From Streptomyces sp. TRM64462 (GTDB lineage Bacteria; Actinomycetota; Actinomycetes; Streptomycetales; Streptomycetaceae): 64,000 nt of DNA. Below, piece by piece: positions 17,262 through 25,802 of the stretch (the stretch's first letter is position 1; every line of letters begins with the position of its first letter). The stretch lies in NCBI RefSeq assembly GCF_013362995.1, contig NZ_JABWDV010000381.1:1-64000 (forward strand). The letters are read 5' to 3'. The translations under genes were made by a program, and so were the position numbers. Below the pieces are notes generated by a model. That model was not told the DNA's origin. It worked only from the letters and a program-made list of their open reading frames with translations, and made no database searches.

Positions 17262-18530
17262 TCACTCCTCGTGCGGGACGGAGGCCAGGGGCGTTCCGGG
17301 GTCCGAGAGGGCGTCCGGGTCCACGTGGGCGCCGGAGCGGATGAGGTCCTGGATCGGTCCTGTGACGTCCCACACGTTCACGTTCATCCCTGCCAGGACG
17401 CGCCGGTCCTTCAGCCAGAAGGCGATGAACTGCCGCTTGGCGACGTCGCCGCGCAGCACGACCTGGTCGTACGAGCCGGGGGGCGCCCAGCCCGAGTACT
17501 CCATGCCCAGGTCGTACTGGTCGGTGAAGAAGTACGGGATCCGGTCGTAAGAGACGTCCTGGCCCAGCATGGCGCGCGCGGCGGCCGGGCCGCCGTTCAG
17601 GGCGTTGGCCCAGTGCTCCACGCGCAGCCGCAGGCCGAGCAGCGGGTGGTGGACGGCGGCCACGTCGCCGGCCGCGAAGATGTCCGGGTCCGAGGTGCGC
17701 AGGGAGGCGTCGACGGCGACGCCCCCGCCGTGCTCCCGGTCGACGAGGGCGAGCCCGGCGGTCTCGGCGAGCGCGGTGCGCGGGGCGGCGCCGATCGCGA
17801 CGAGCACGGCGTGCGCGGGGTGCTCCTCGCCGTCGTCGGTGCGGGCGGCGAGGACCATGCCGTCCTGGCCGACGATCTCGGTGAGGCGGCTGCCGAACCG
17901 GAGGCGGACGCCGTGCTCGGCGTGCAGGTCGGCGAAGACCTGGCCGAGTTCGGGTCCGATGGCCTGGTGCAGCGGGGTCGGCGAGGGTTCGACGACGGTG
18001 ACCTCGGCGCCGTAGCCGCGGGCGGCGGCCGCGACCTCCAGGCCGATCCAGCCGGCGCCCGCGATGACGAGGTGGCCGTTGTCGCGGCCGAGGGTGGTCA
18101 GGACGCCCTGGAGCCGGTCGGCGTGCGCGAGGCGGCGCAGGTGGTGGACGCCGGCGAGGCCGGTGCCGGGGATGTCGAGGCGGCGGGGCTCGGCGCCGGT
18201 GGCGAGGAGCAGCTTGTCGTAGTGGAGGGTGGTGCCGTCGCCGAGGCGGACGGTCTTCTGGTCGCGGTCGATGCCGGTGACGGGCTGGCCGAGGTGGAGT
18301 TCGATGTCGGCCTGCGCGTACCAGGCGGGTTCGTGGACGAAGACGCTGTCGCGTGGCTCCTTGCCGGTGAGGTAGCCCTTGGAGAGCGGTGGGCGTTCGT
18401 AGGGGTGGTCGCGTTCGTCACCGACGAGGATGACACGGCCGGGGAATCCCTCGGCGCGCAGCGTCTCCGCCGCCTTGGCGCCGGCCAGTCCCCCGCCGAC
18501 GATGACGAAGGTCTCATCTGCGTCGACCAC
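17262..18530 (-). CDS. NAD(P)H-dependent FAD reductase (ferredoxin reductase type)
   Basis: The 422-aa protein has two dinucleotide folds: FAD motif FVIVGGGLAGAKAAETLR at the N-terminus and the NAD(P) motif LVIAGAGWIGLEVAAAARG near residue 150. It also has the conserved IFAAGDVA segment and a C-terminal dimer domain. It resembles rubredoxin/ferredoxin reductases of oxygenase systems (BphA4-like). No ferredoxin or oxygenase gene is adjacent. GTG 18530 is chosen for GTAGGAGG just upstream. It probably shares a transcript with dnaG, 40 bp downstream. Confidence 0.85.
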   Translation of the reverse strand: MVDADETFVIVGGGLAGAKAAETLRAEGFPGRVILVGDERDHPYERPPLSKGYLTGKEPRDSVFVHEPAWYAQADIELHLGQPVTGIDRDQKTVRLGDGTTLHYDKLLLATGAEPRRLDIPGTGLAGVHHLRRLAHADRLQGVLTTLGRDNGHLVIAGAGWIGLEVAAAARGYGAEVTVVEPSPTPLHQAIGPELGQVFADLHAEHGVRLRFGSRLTEIVGQDGMVLAARTDDGEEHPAHAVLVAIGAAPRTALAETAGLALVDREHGGGVAVDASLRTSDPDIFAAGDVAAVHHPLLGLRLRVEHWANALNGGPAAARAMLGQDVSYDRIPYFFTDQYDLGMEYSGWAPPGSYDQVVLRGDVAKRQFIAFWLKDRRVLAGMNVNVWDVTGPIQDLIRSGAHVDPDALSDPGTPLASVPHEE

Positions 18531-18716
18531 TTGTCGCCTCCTACCCGGAATGCACGGTATGTCCCTGTCCACGCTACGCCGTGCGACGGCTTCCGCCGCG
18601 GCCGTGGCGCCCTAGGGAGGGTCCCGCACGGAGGGTGGGCACGGAAGAGGGACTACCGGGCGCGGAAACGGACTCCCGGGCGTGGAAGGGGACTGCGGGG
18701 CGCGGGGCCGGGCCCC

Positions 18717-20018
18717 CTACCCGGCACGACGGGCCGTGAGCCGGGCGTGGAGGGCTCGGGCGGAGGCGTCCGTGAGGGACGCGATCTGGTCGACGACGAC
18801 GCGTTTGCGGGCGCGGTCGCCGGGCGCGGCGTCGAACAGCGCGCGGAACTGCGGGTCCAGGCCCTCGGGGGCGCGCTGCATCAGGGCGTCGGCGAGCTCG
18901 GCGAGGACGATGCGCTGGTCGGCGCGGAGCGCCTCCTGCTCGGCGCGCTGCATGACGTACCGGTCGGCGACGGCCTTGAGGACGGCGCATTCGTTGCGCG
19001 TCTCGCGGGGCACGACGAGCCGGGCGCCGTACCGGGTGAGGCGCCCGGAGCCGTACGCCTCGCGGGTCGCGGCCTCGGCGGCGAGGCAGAAGCGGCCGAT
19101 GAGCTGGCTGCTGGCGTCCTTGAGCCGGGCCTGGGCGATGGCCGTGCCGTCGTAGCCGTGCGGCCACCAGTCCTGGTCGATGAGCCGGTCGAGGGCCTCG
19201 GCGAGTTCCTGCGGGTCGGTGCCGGCTGGTACGTAGCGGCCGACGGCGCAGGTCCAGATGTCGGCGCGCTCGGGCTCGGCGAGGAGGAGGTTGGGGTCGA
19301 TGTGGCCGGCGTGCAGGCCGTCCTCGAAGTCGTGCACGGAGTACGCCACGTCGTCGGACCAGTCCATGACCTGGGCCTCGAAGCACGTACGGCCCGCCGG
19401 GGCGCCCTGCCGGACCCAGTCGAAGACCGGCTGGTCGTCCTCGTACACGCCGAACTTCGGCGAGTGCGGGTCGGTGGGGTGGGCGCTGCGCGGCCACGGG
19501 TACTTGGTGGCGGCGTCGAGTGCGGCGCGGGTGAGGTTGAGGCCGACGCTGACGGGCTCGCCGTCGGCGGGGTCGGGGACGAACCGCTTGGGTTCGATCC
19601 GGGTGAGCAGGCGCAGCGACTGGGCGTTGCCCTCGAAGCCGCCGCAGTCCTTGGCGAATTCGTTGAGCGCCTGTTCGCCGTTGTGGCCGAAGGGCGGGTG
19701 GCCCATGTCGTGGGAGAGGCAGGCGGCCTCGACGAGGTCGGGGTCGCAGCCGAGCGCGGCGCCGAGCTCGCGGCCGACCTGGGCGCATTCCAGGGAGTGC
19801 GTGAGCCGCGTGCGGGGGCTGGCGTCCCAGGCGGGGCTCCTGGTGCCGGGCGTGACGACCTGGGTCTTGCCGGCGAGGCGGCGCAGCGCGGAGGAGTGCA
19901 GCACGCGGGCACGGTCGCGCTGGAACGCGGTGCGGCCGGGGCGCTTGTCGGGCTCGGCGGCCCAGCGCTCGGTCGAGGCCTCGTCGTATGCGTGGGTTGT
20001 ACCTTCCATGCCGTTCAT
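18717..20018 (-). CDS. dgt: Deoxyguanosinetriphosphate triphosphohydrolase-like protein
   Basis: The 433-aa HD-domain dNTPase hydrolyses dNTPs to nucleosides and triphosphate, tuning the dNTP pool. HD ligands appear in [15 protein letters not shown] and in [16 protein letters not shown], with a later [12 protein letters not shown] Asp. No Shine-Dalgarno is present. TACCTT lies 6 nt before ATG 20018, suggesting leaderless translation from [11 protein letters not shown] 20009 is an alternative. It heads the minus-strand series toward dnaG and hrdA, a nucleotide-pool gene beside a replication gene. Confidence 0.88.
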   Translation of the reverse strand: MNGMEGTTHAYDEASTERWAAEPDKRPGRTAFQRDRARVLHSSALRRLAGKTQVVTPGTRSPAWDASPRTRLTHSLECAQVGRELGAALGCDPDLVEAACLSHDMGHPPFGHNGEQALNEFAKDCGGFEGNAQSLRLLTRIEPKRFVPDPADGEPVSVGLNLTRAALDAATKYPWPRSAHPTDPHSPKFGVYEDDQPVFDWVRQGAPAGRTCFEAQVMDWSDDVAYSVHDFEDGLHAGHIDPNLLLAEPERADIWTCAVGRYVPAGTDPQELAEALDRLIDQDWWPHGYDGTAIAQARLKDASSQLIGRFCLAAEAATREAYGSGRLTRYGARLVVPRETRNECAVLKAVADRYVMQRAEQEALRADQRIVLAELADALMQRAPEGLDPQFRALFDAAPGDRARKRVVVDQIASLTDASARALHARLTARRAG

Positions 20019-20157
20019 GCACTGAAGGTAACCGCACGGGGTGACAGTGCTGCGCTTTCCCGGGGATAACCCCCGGACCCCCAGCCGGACAAGCAGGTCA
20101 GCCGACGTGACCCGGCACGGACATCGCGCCGCAAACCTGAGTGAAGCATGCGGTGCG

Positions 20158-20931
20158 TCAGACGGACGCGTACGCGCGCGGTGCCGGTGCCGGTGCCGCC
20201 GTCAGGGAGGCGGCGACCGTCTGGTCGTAGCGGTGCAGGACGAGCCGGGCGAGCGCCGGGTGCGGGCCGATGGGCTCCGCCGCGATCCAGGGCGCCGCCG
20301 CGGCGCTGCGCGTGGCGAACAGGCCGGGCGCGGTGAAGCAGGAGGCCACGGCGATCCGCGTGCGGCCCCGGGCGGTGAGTTCCCGTACGGCCTCGGGGAC
20401 GGTCGGGGACGCGGCGGACGCGTAGGCCGCCGTGACGGGGACGCCGCCGAGGCGTTCGCTGAGCAGCGCGGCGAGGCGGCGCGTGCCCGCGGCGGAGTCG
20501 GGGTCGCGGGATCCGGCGGCGGCCAGCACGACCCCGGCGGTGCGGCTCGCGCGGGCCCCGGTGCGCCAGCCGGCCTCGGTGAGCCGGTCGTGGAGCGCGT
20601 CCACGAGCAGCGGGTGCGGGCCGAGCGGGGCGGCGACCCGGACTCGGATCCGGGGTGCGGCGGAGTCGGCGGCGCCGGGGATGTCGTGCTTGACGTGGTA
20701 GCCGCGGCCGAAGAGGAGCGGGACCAGGACGGCGTCGGTGCCGTCCCGCAGACCGCTCAGCGTGTCCGTGAGCAACGGCTCGTTCAGTTCGATGTGGCCG
20801 AGCCGTACGGGCAGGCCGGGGCGCAGGTCGCGGACCTGGTCGAGCAGTGCGGACACGGTGGGCAGGGCCCGGGGGTCGCGGCTGCCGTGGGCGACGGCGA
20901 CCAGGGCGGGGGGCCGGTGGGGTGCGCTCAT
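20158..20931 (-). CDS. Sirohydrochlorin chelatase (CbiX/SirB-like)
   Basis: The 257-aa protein has two CbiX-type modules. The first begins [15 protein letters not shown] and the second [16 protein letters not shown]; the metal-site His is kept in AHGSRDP, with HVKHD further on. The enzyme inserts Fe or Co into sirohydrochlorin, and siroheme is needed by the nitrite reductase encoded at 30.3 kb. The position 1.9 kb from nasA fits that role, though it points the other way. The Shine-Dalgarno is weak. The last 15 residues are Ala/Pro-rich. Confidence 0.82.
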   Translation of the reverse strand: MSAPHRPPALVAVAHGSRDPRALPTVSALLDQVRDLRPGLPVRLGHIELNEPLLTDTLSGLRDGTDAVLVPLLFGRGYHVKHDIPGAADSAAPRIRVRVAAPLGPHPLLVDALHDRLTEAGWRTGARASRTAGVVLAAAGSRDPDSAAGTRRLAALLSERLGGVPVTAAYASAASPTVPEAVRELTARGRTRIAVASCFTAPGLFATRSAAAAPWIAAEPIGPHPALARLVLHRYDQTVAASLTAAPAPAPRAYASV

Positions 20932-21235
20932 GGGCGGCCTGCTCGTTCCGTCGGGGGCGGGGTGCGGTGGGGTGGGGAGGGGTGGTGGCGGGTGGGGATC
21001 CTCGGTGTCGATCCTGACGCGGGCACGTTGCGGGGTCGTTGCGCGGGGGTGACGGACGTTTTCGGTCGGCTCACCGTGCGGGGCCCGGCGACGTCAGTGG
21101 GCGCCTCCGCGGCGTCCGCCCGAAACGCGTGCGCCTACCCGGTACTCGACTTTCGAAACGCGGAATATATTTTCCATTGCAGCTTCGATATCTGCGCAGA
21201 GGGTGGGGAGGGGTTCCTTGGGAGGGACGACGTAC
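20932..21235. promoter_or_regulatory. AT-richer regulatory gap before the aquaporin gene
   Basis: This 304-bp gap is GC-rich at first, then becomes unusually AT-rich at 21150-21195. That stretch holds TTTCGAAA (21151-21158), GGAATATATTTTCC (21162-21175) and GCAG...CTGC arms (21179-21195). The cluster of symmetrical sites 40-80 bp before the aquaporin start suggests promoter and operator. I cannot name the regulator. Confidence 0.5.
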
Positions 21236-21970
21236 GTGCTGCACCGCAGGGTGCTCGCCGAACTGGTCGGTACGGGGGCGCTGGTGGCGGCCGTCGTGGG
21301 GTCCGGGATCCAGGCGGCGGCGCTCAGCGACGACGTGGGGGTGCGGCTGCTGGCCAACTCGCTGGCCTCCGCGATCGCTCTCGGACTGCTGATCGCCCTG
21401 CTCGGGCCGGTCTCCGGGGCGCATCTCAACCCGGTGGTCACGCTGTGCGCCTGGTGGTCGCGGCGCCGGGCCGGCAGCCGGGTGCCGGGGCGTGAGGTCG
21501 CGCTCTACCTCCTCGCGCAGCCGGTGGGCGCGGCGGCCGGGGCGCTGCTCGCGGAGACCATGTTCGGGCGGGCGCCGGGCGGCCGGGCCGGAGGCTGGTC
21601 GTGGTCGACGCAGGTGCGGTCGGACGGCCATCTGCTGCTGGGCGAGACCGTCGCGACCGCCGGGCTCGTCCTGCTGGTCGTGGGCCTGGAGCGGCTGGGC
21701 CGCGCCCGCCTCGCGCCGCTCGCGGTGGCCGCGTACATCGGGGCCGCCATCTGGTTCACGTCGTCCGGGTCGTTCGCGAACCCGGCCGCCACGGTGGGGC
21801 GTTCGCTGACCGACTCGTTCACCGGGATCGCGCCCGGCTCGCTGCCCGGGTTCATCGCCGCGCAGCTCCTGGGCGGGCTGCTGGGTGCCGTACTGGCCGC
21901 GCTGCTGTTCGGCGCCTCACCCACGCCCGGCACCTCTCCCCCGTCTCGTACGTCACAGTCGTCCTGCTGA
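21236..21970 (+). CDS. MIP/aquaporin family channel
   Basis: The 244-aa membrane protein has six hydrophobic segments and both pore signatures: GAHLNPVVT (first NPA box as NPV) and GSFANPAATVGRS (second). The N-terminal AELVGTGALVAAVVGSGIQA resembles the branch of bacterial aquaporins often found beside arsenic genes (AqpS-like). No arsR or arsC is next to it here, so arsenite conduction is only a suggestion. GTG 21236 is preferred for GGAGGG at 21221-21226; upstream TTG/GTG starts are possible. A DUF218 gene follows 61 bp later. Confidence 0.85.
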   Translation: MLHRRVLAELVGTGALVAAVVGSGIQAAALSDDVGVRLLANSLASAIALGLLIALLGPVSGAHLNPVVTLCAWWSRRRAGSRVPGREVALYLLAQPVGAAAGALLAETMFGRAPGGRAGGWSWSTQVRSDGHLLLGETVATAGLVLLVVGLERLGRARLAPLAVAAYIGAAIWFTSSGSFANPAATVGRSLTDSFTGIAPGSLPGFIAAQLLGGLLGAVLAALLFGASPTPGTSPPSRTSQSSC

Positions 21971-22031
21971 ACCGCACACCCGTCCGTACGCGTCGGAGCA
22001 GGTGGAACATGCCACAGGGAGGGGTCCGTCG

Positions 22032-22718
22032 ATGGGGTTCAGGGGCAGGTTGCGCACGCTGGTGCCGGACACCCGGCGCAAGCAGCGGCGGCTGGTGCAG
22101 GGCGCCGCGCTCGGCTGCGTCCTGGCCCTCGCCCCGGCGACCTGGATGCACGCCGCCGCCGACAGCCGCCTCCGTGCCGTCGCCGACGTGCCCGCGCGGG
22201 AGGTCGCCGTGGTGTTCGGCGCCGGGCTGTGGAAGGGCCGCCCGACCCCGTACCTGGCGCACCGGCTCGACACGGCCGCCGCGCTCTATCGCGACGGGAA
22301 GGTGAAGGTCGTCCTCGTCACCGGCGACAACAGCCGCGCCGAGTACGACGAGCCCGACGCGATGCGCGCGTACCTGACCGAGCGCGGCGTGCCCGACGCG
22401 CGCATCGTCAGCGACTACGCCGGGTTCGACACCTGGGACTCCTGCGTCCGCGCCAAGAAGATCTTCGGCGTCGACCGGGCGGTCCTCGTCACGCAGGGCT
22501 TCCACATCCGGCGGGCCGTCGCCCTCTGCCAGGCGGCAGGCGTCGAGTCGTACGGTGTCGGGGTCGCCGAGCCGCACGACTCCGTCTGGTACTACGGCGG
22601 CGTACGGGAGCTGGCGGCGGCCGGCAAGGCGGCGCTCGACGCGGCGTTCCAGCCGGACCCGACGTTCCTGGGCCGCCAGGAGAGCGGCGTCCACGAGGCC
22701 CTCGCCTCGGCGGGCTGA
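22032..22718 (+). CDS. SanA/YdcF-like DUF218 membrane protein
   Basis: The 228-aa protein has one N-terminal membrane anchor (LVQGAALGCVLALAPATWM) and a DUF218 domain. It includes REVAVVFGAGLWKGRPTPYL, VLVTGDNSRAEYDEP and AVLVTQGFHIRRAVALC. Homologues such as E. coli SanA affect the envelope barrier and vancomycin exclusion; the biochemical activity is not settled. GGAGGGG lies 7 nt before the ATG. It may be co-transcribed with the aquaporin gene. Confidence 0.82.
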   Translation: MGFRGRLRTLVPDTRRKQRRLVQGAALGCVLALAPATWMHAAADSRLRAVADVPAREVAVVFGAGLWKGRPTPYLAHRLDTAAALYRDGKVKVVLVTGDNSRAEYDEPDAMRAYLTERGVPDARIVSDYAGFDTWDSCVRAKKIFGVDRAVLVTQGFHIRRAVALCQAAGVESYGVGVAEPHDSVWYYGGVRELAAAGKAALDAAFQPDPTFLGRQESGVHEALASAG

Positions 22719-22790
22719 CGCGCACGGCGCCACGACAGCCCGGCGCTCACGGCTTCCGGCCGGCCGCCCGGAGCCCGACGTACCTCGTGC

Positions 22791-22833
22791 GTAATACGGC
22801 CGGACCTCGCGCGTAACACACACGTCGCACGCT
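22791..22833 (+). promoter_or_regulatory. GlnR-like array and -10 hexamer before nasA
   Basis: Four pentamers are evenly spaced by six bases: GTAAT (22791), GGACC (22802), GTAAC (22813), GTCGC (22824). The layout matches the a/b half-site spacing of Streptomyces GlnR boxes. CACGCT (22828-22833) then lies exactly 7 nt before ATG 22841. A nearly identical arrangement precedes the nirB operon. Sequence match to GTnAC/GAAAC is partial. Confidence 0.55.
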
Positions 22834-22840
22834 CGATGGC

Positions 22841-24922
22841 ATGCTCGCCGCCGCCACCACCTCCACGCACTGCCCGTACTGCGCCCTTCAGTGCGGGATG
22901 AACCTCAGGCCCGCCCAGGAGGGCGGGGTCGACGTCGTGGAGCGCACGGACTTCCCCGTCAACCGGGGTGCCCTGTGCGGTAAGGGACGTACCGCACCCG
23001 CCGTGCTCTCCTCCCGTGTGCGGCTCACCGGGCCGCTGATCCGAAACCACGCCACAGGCGCGCTCGAACCGGCCACCTGGGAGGAGGCACTGCGGACCGT
23101 CGCCGACGGACTGCGGCGCACCCGCGACACGCACGGGCCCGACGGGGTCGGGGTGTTCGGCGGCGGCGGGCTCACCAACGAGAAGGCGTACACGCTCGGC
23201 AAGTTCGCCCGGCTGGTCCTCGGCACCTCGCAGATCGACTACAACGGCCGTTTCTGCATGTCGTCCGCGGCGGCCGCGCACACCAAGGCGTTCGGCGTCG
23301 ACCGGGGGCTGCCGTTCCCGCTGGAGGACATCCCGCGCACGGGGTGCGTGATCCTCGTCGGCTCGAACCTGGCCGAGACCATGCCCCCGGCGCTGCGCTA
23401 CCTCACGGAGCTGAAGGAGAACGGCGGCAAACTGATCGTCGTCGACCCGCGCCGCACCCGCACCGCCGAGCAGGCCGACCTGCACATCGCGCCGCGCCCC
23501 GGCACCGACCTGGCGCTCGCGCTCGGACTCCTGCACCTGGTGGTCGCGGAGGGGCGCACGGACGAGGCGTTCATCGAGGAGCGCACCACCGGCTGGGCCG
23601 ACGCGCGGGCCGCCGTCATGTCGCACTGGCCGACGCTCGTCGAGCGGATCACGGGCGTGCCGGTGCCGCAGCTGCGCGAGACGGTGCGGATGTTCTGCGA
23701 CGCCGAGAACGCCATGGTGCTCACCGCGCGCGGCCCCGAACAGCAGTCCAAGGGCACCGACACGGTCGGCGCCTGGATCAACCTGTGCCTGGCCACCGGC
23801 CACGCCGGCCGCCCGCTGTCCGGGTACGGCTGCCTCACCGGGCAGGGCAACGGCCAGGGCGGCCGCGAGCACGGTCAGAAGGCCGACCAGCTCCCCGGCT
23901 ACCGCAAGCTCGACGACCCGGCCGCCCGCGCCCACGTGGCGGCGGTCTGGGGCGTCGACCCGGAGACGCTGCCAGGACCCGGGCGCAGCGCGTACGAACT
24001 GCTCGACGCGCTCGGCCAGGACGTGAAGGCGCTGCTGCTGATGGGCTCCAACCCGGTCGTGTCCGCGCCGCGCGCCGCGCACATCGAGGAGCGGCTCAAG
24101 TCGCTGGACTTCCTGGCCGTCGCGGACGTCGTCCTGTCGGAGACGGCGGCGCTCGCGGACGTCGTGCTTCCGGTGACGCAGTGGGCCGAGGAGACCGGGA
24201 CGATGACCAACCTGGAGGGCAGGGTGCTGCTGCGCCGCCGGGCGATCACCCCGCCCGACGGGGTCCGCAGCGATCTGGAGGTCCTGCACGGGCTCGCCGG
24301 GCTGCTCGGCTGGGAGAAGGGGTTCCCGACCGACGCCGAGGAGGTCTTCGAGGAGCTGCGCCGCGCGTCGGCGGGCGGCCTCGCGGACTACTCGGGCATC
24401 AGCTACCGGCGGATCGCGGAGGAGGACGGTGTCTTCTGGCCGTGCCCCGACCCCGGGCACCCGGGTACGCCGCGGCTGTTCCTGGACCGGTTCGCGACAC
24501 CGGACGGGCGGGCCAGGTTCGTGCCGGTCACGCACCGGCCGGCCGCCGAGGAGCCGGACGAGGCGTACCCGGTGGTCCTGACGACGGGCCGGGTCGTCGC
24601 CCAGTACCAGTCGGGCGCCCAGACGCGGCGGGTCGCGGAGCTGACCGCCGCGGCGCCCGAGCCGTTCGTGGAGCTGCACCCGCGGCTCGCGGAGCGGCTG
24701 GGCGTGGCGGAGGGCGAGCGGGTCGCGGTGGTGTCGCGGCGCGGGCGGGCGGTCGCGCCGGCCCGGATCACGACGTCGATCCGCCCGGACACGGTGTTCA
24801 TGCCGTTCCACTGGCCGGGCGAGGGCCGGGCCAACACGCTCACGAACCCGGCGCTCGACCCGACGTCGCGGATGCCGGAGTTCAAGGTGTGCGCGGTACG
24901 TCTGGAACCGGCCCGGGACTGA
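22841..24922 (+). CDS. nasA: Assimilatory nitrate reductase catalytic subunit (molybdopterin oxidoreductase)
   Basis: The 693-aa protein belongs to the bis-MGD molybdopterin family. The N-terminal [4Fe-4S] ligands are CPYCALQC plus NRGALCGKGR. The body shows DYNGRFCMSSAAAAH, where a Cys is the likely Mo ligand, and the C-terminal dinucleotide-binding segment MPFHWPGEGRANTLTNPALD. It reduces nitrate to nitrite in the cytoplasm, feeding the nitrite reductase at 30.3 kb. The start cannot be later because the cluster motif begins at residue 11. No Shine-Dalgarno is present, so the message is probably leaderless. Its end overlaps the convergent GGCT gene by 41 bp. Confidence 0.9.
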   Translation: MLAAATTSTHCPYCALQCGMNLRPAQEGGVDVVERTDFPVNRGALCGKGRTAPAVLSSRVRLTGPLIRNHATGALEPATWEEALRTVADGLRRTRDTHGPDGVGVFGGGGLTNEKAYTLGKFARLVLGTSQIDYNGRFCMSSAAAAHTKAFGVDRGLPFPLEDIPRTGCVILVGSNLAETMPPALRYLTELKENGGKLIVVDPRRTRTAEQADLHIAPRPGTDLALALGLLHLVVAEGRTDEAFIEERTTGWADARAAVMSHWPTLVERITGVPVPQLRETVRMFCDAENAMVLTARGPEQQSKGTDTVGAWINLCLATGHAGRPLSGYGCLTGQGNGQGGREHGQKADQLPGYRKLDDPAARAHVAAVWGVDPETLPGPGRSAYELLDALGQDVKALLLMGSNPVVSAPRAAHIEERLKSLDFLAVADVVLSETAALADVVLPVTQWAEETGTMTNLEGRVLLRRRAITPPDGVRSDLEVLHGLAGLLGWEKGFPTDAEEVFEELRRASAGGLADYSGISYRRIAEEDGVFWPCPDPGHPGTPRLFLDRFATPDGRARFVPVTHRPAAEEPDEAYPVVLTTGRVVAQYQSGAQTRRVAELTAAAPEPFVELHPRLAERLGVAEGERVAVVSRRGRAVAPARITTSIRPDTVFMPFHWPGEGRANTLTNPALDPTSRMPEFKVCAVRLEPARD

Positions 24923-25358
24923 GCCAGTCGCCGCCCGCGATGACCGCGCCGAGCGCGGCGCGGGGCGCCGCGACGTACACCCAGGCCCGGACGGTCGCCC
25001 CGTCCCGTACGCGGACGACGTCGCAGGCCTCCCGCTCGTACAGATTGAGCGGATGGCCCGGCCCCAGGTACTCCTCCAGGCGGTCCAGTACGGAGAGCAG
25101 CTCCCCGTACCGGCCGGGCGCGGCGTGCACCAGCTCCCCGACGACGTGGGTGGTGCCGCAGGTGCCGCCGGTGCCGCCGGTGCCGCCGGTGCCGCCGGTG
25201 CCGCCGCGCACGGCGTACGGGTAGCCGGGGCCGTCGTGGAGGACGGCGCACGGCAGCCGGGCGGGCTCCTCGGCCGCCGTGCGCCCCTTCAGGAACCGGT
25301 CGTGGTTGGGCTCGCCGGGGCGGAGCGTCCCGTACACGAAGAACGGCAGCTCGCTCAT
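24882..25358 (-). CDS. Gamma-glutamylcyclotransferase-like (AIG2/GGCT) protein
   Basis: The 158-aa product starts MSELPFFVYGTLRPGEPNHD, with the YGTLR phosphate-type loop of the GGCT fold, and continues GYPYAVRGG. GGCT enzymes cleave gamma-glutamyl amino acids to 5-oxoproline, though many bacterial members are uncharacterised. A poly-Gly/Thr run (GGTGGTGGTGGT, about residues 51-66) comes from a 9-bp repeat and is not a family feature. It overlaps cutA by 4 bp (ATGA), so the pair is translationally coupled. Confidence 0.78.
   Translation of the reverse strand: MSELPFFVYGTLRPGEPNHDRFLKGRTAAEEPARLPCAVLHDGPGYPYAVRGGTGGTGGTGGTGGTCGTTHVVGELVHAAPGRYGELLSVLDRLEEYLGPGHPLNLYEREACDVVRVRDGATVRAWVYVAAPRAALGAVIAGGDWLSPGPVPDVPRTP
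25153..25206. repeat. 9-bp tandem repeat inside the GGCT gene
   Basis: One imperfect and five perfect copies of GTGCCGCCG (25153-25206) encode Gly-Gly-Thr units on the minus strand. Copy number can change without frameshift, so this is a likely length-variable site between strains. Confidence 0.9.
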
Positions 25359-25705
25359 GCCCGGTCGGTCTCCGCGGCGATCCACTCCAGGTAGCCGGCG
25401 CTTCCCCGCACCACCGGTGCGGCGATGATCTCCGGTGTTTCGTAGTCGTGGTGCCGCCGGATGTGCGCCTCCAGCGCCTCGTACCGGTCATCGGCGGTCT
25501 TGAAGAGCACCTGCCATTCCTCGGCGGTCTCGACGGCACCCTGCCAGCGGTAGACCGAGGTCACGGGCCCGTTGATCTGCGCGCAGGCGGCGAGCCGTGC
25601 CTCCACCGCGCTTCTCGCCAGCGCCTCGGCCTTCGCCGCGGCGTCGGTGGTGGTCAGTACGGTCAGTGCCTGTGCCGTGTTCCGGGCCTGTGCCTCGTTC
25701 GTCAC
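25355..25705 (-). CDS. cutA: CutA1 divalent-ion tolerance protein
   Basis: The 116-aa protein has the CutA1 trimer fold with ALTVLTTTDAAAKAEALARS, AACAQINGPVTSVYRWQG and a HHDYETPEIIAAPV ending. CutA1 is widespread; its proposed link to copper tolerance remains unproven. It overlaps the downstream GGCT start by 4 bp. Start ATG 25705 lies close to GAAGGAGCGACGGCGTG, so GGAG is near the start. Confidence 0.9.
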   Translation of the reverse strand: MTNEAQARNTAQALTVLTTTDAAAKAEALARSAVEARLAACAQINGPVTSVYRWQGAVETAEEWQVLFKTADDRYEALEAHIRRHHDYETPEIIAAPVVRGSAGYLEWIAAETDRA

Positions 25706-25802
25706 GCCGTCGCTCCTTCGAACCGGGCCGCGTACAGCCCGGCGTGCGCCCCGTGCGCCGCCGGGCGGTTCGTCGTGCGTGCCCTGCTCGACGATACGGC
25801 CC

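Noticed and set aside
16932-20069. A 1045-codon open frame on the plus strand
   Set aside because: Antisense shadow of dnaG, the flavin reductase and dgt, whose protein families are unmistakable on the minus strand.
22592-24811. A 739-codon minus-strand frame opposite nasA
   Set aside because: Shadow frame; nasA on the plus strand has intact cofactor motifs.
25153-25206. CRISPR-like repeat array
   Set aside because: The units are 9 bp with no spacers and lie inside a coding sequence. None of the other tandem repeats has spacer structure either.
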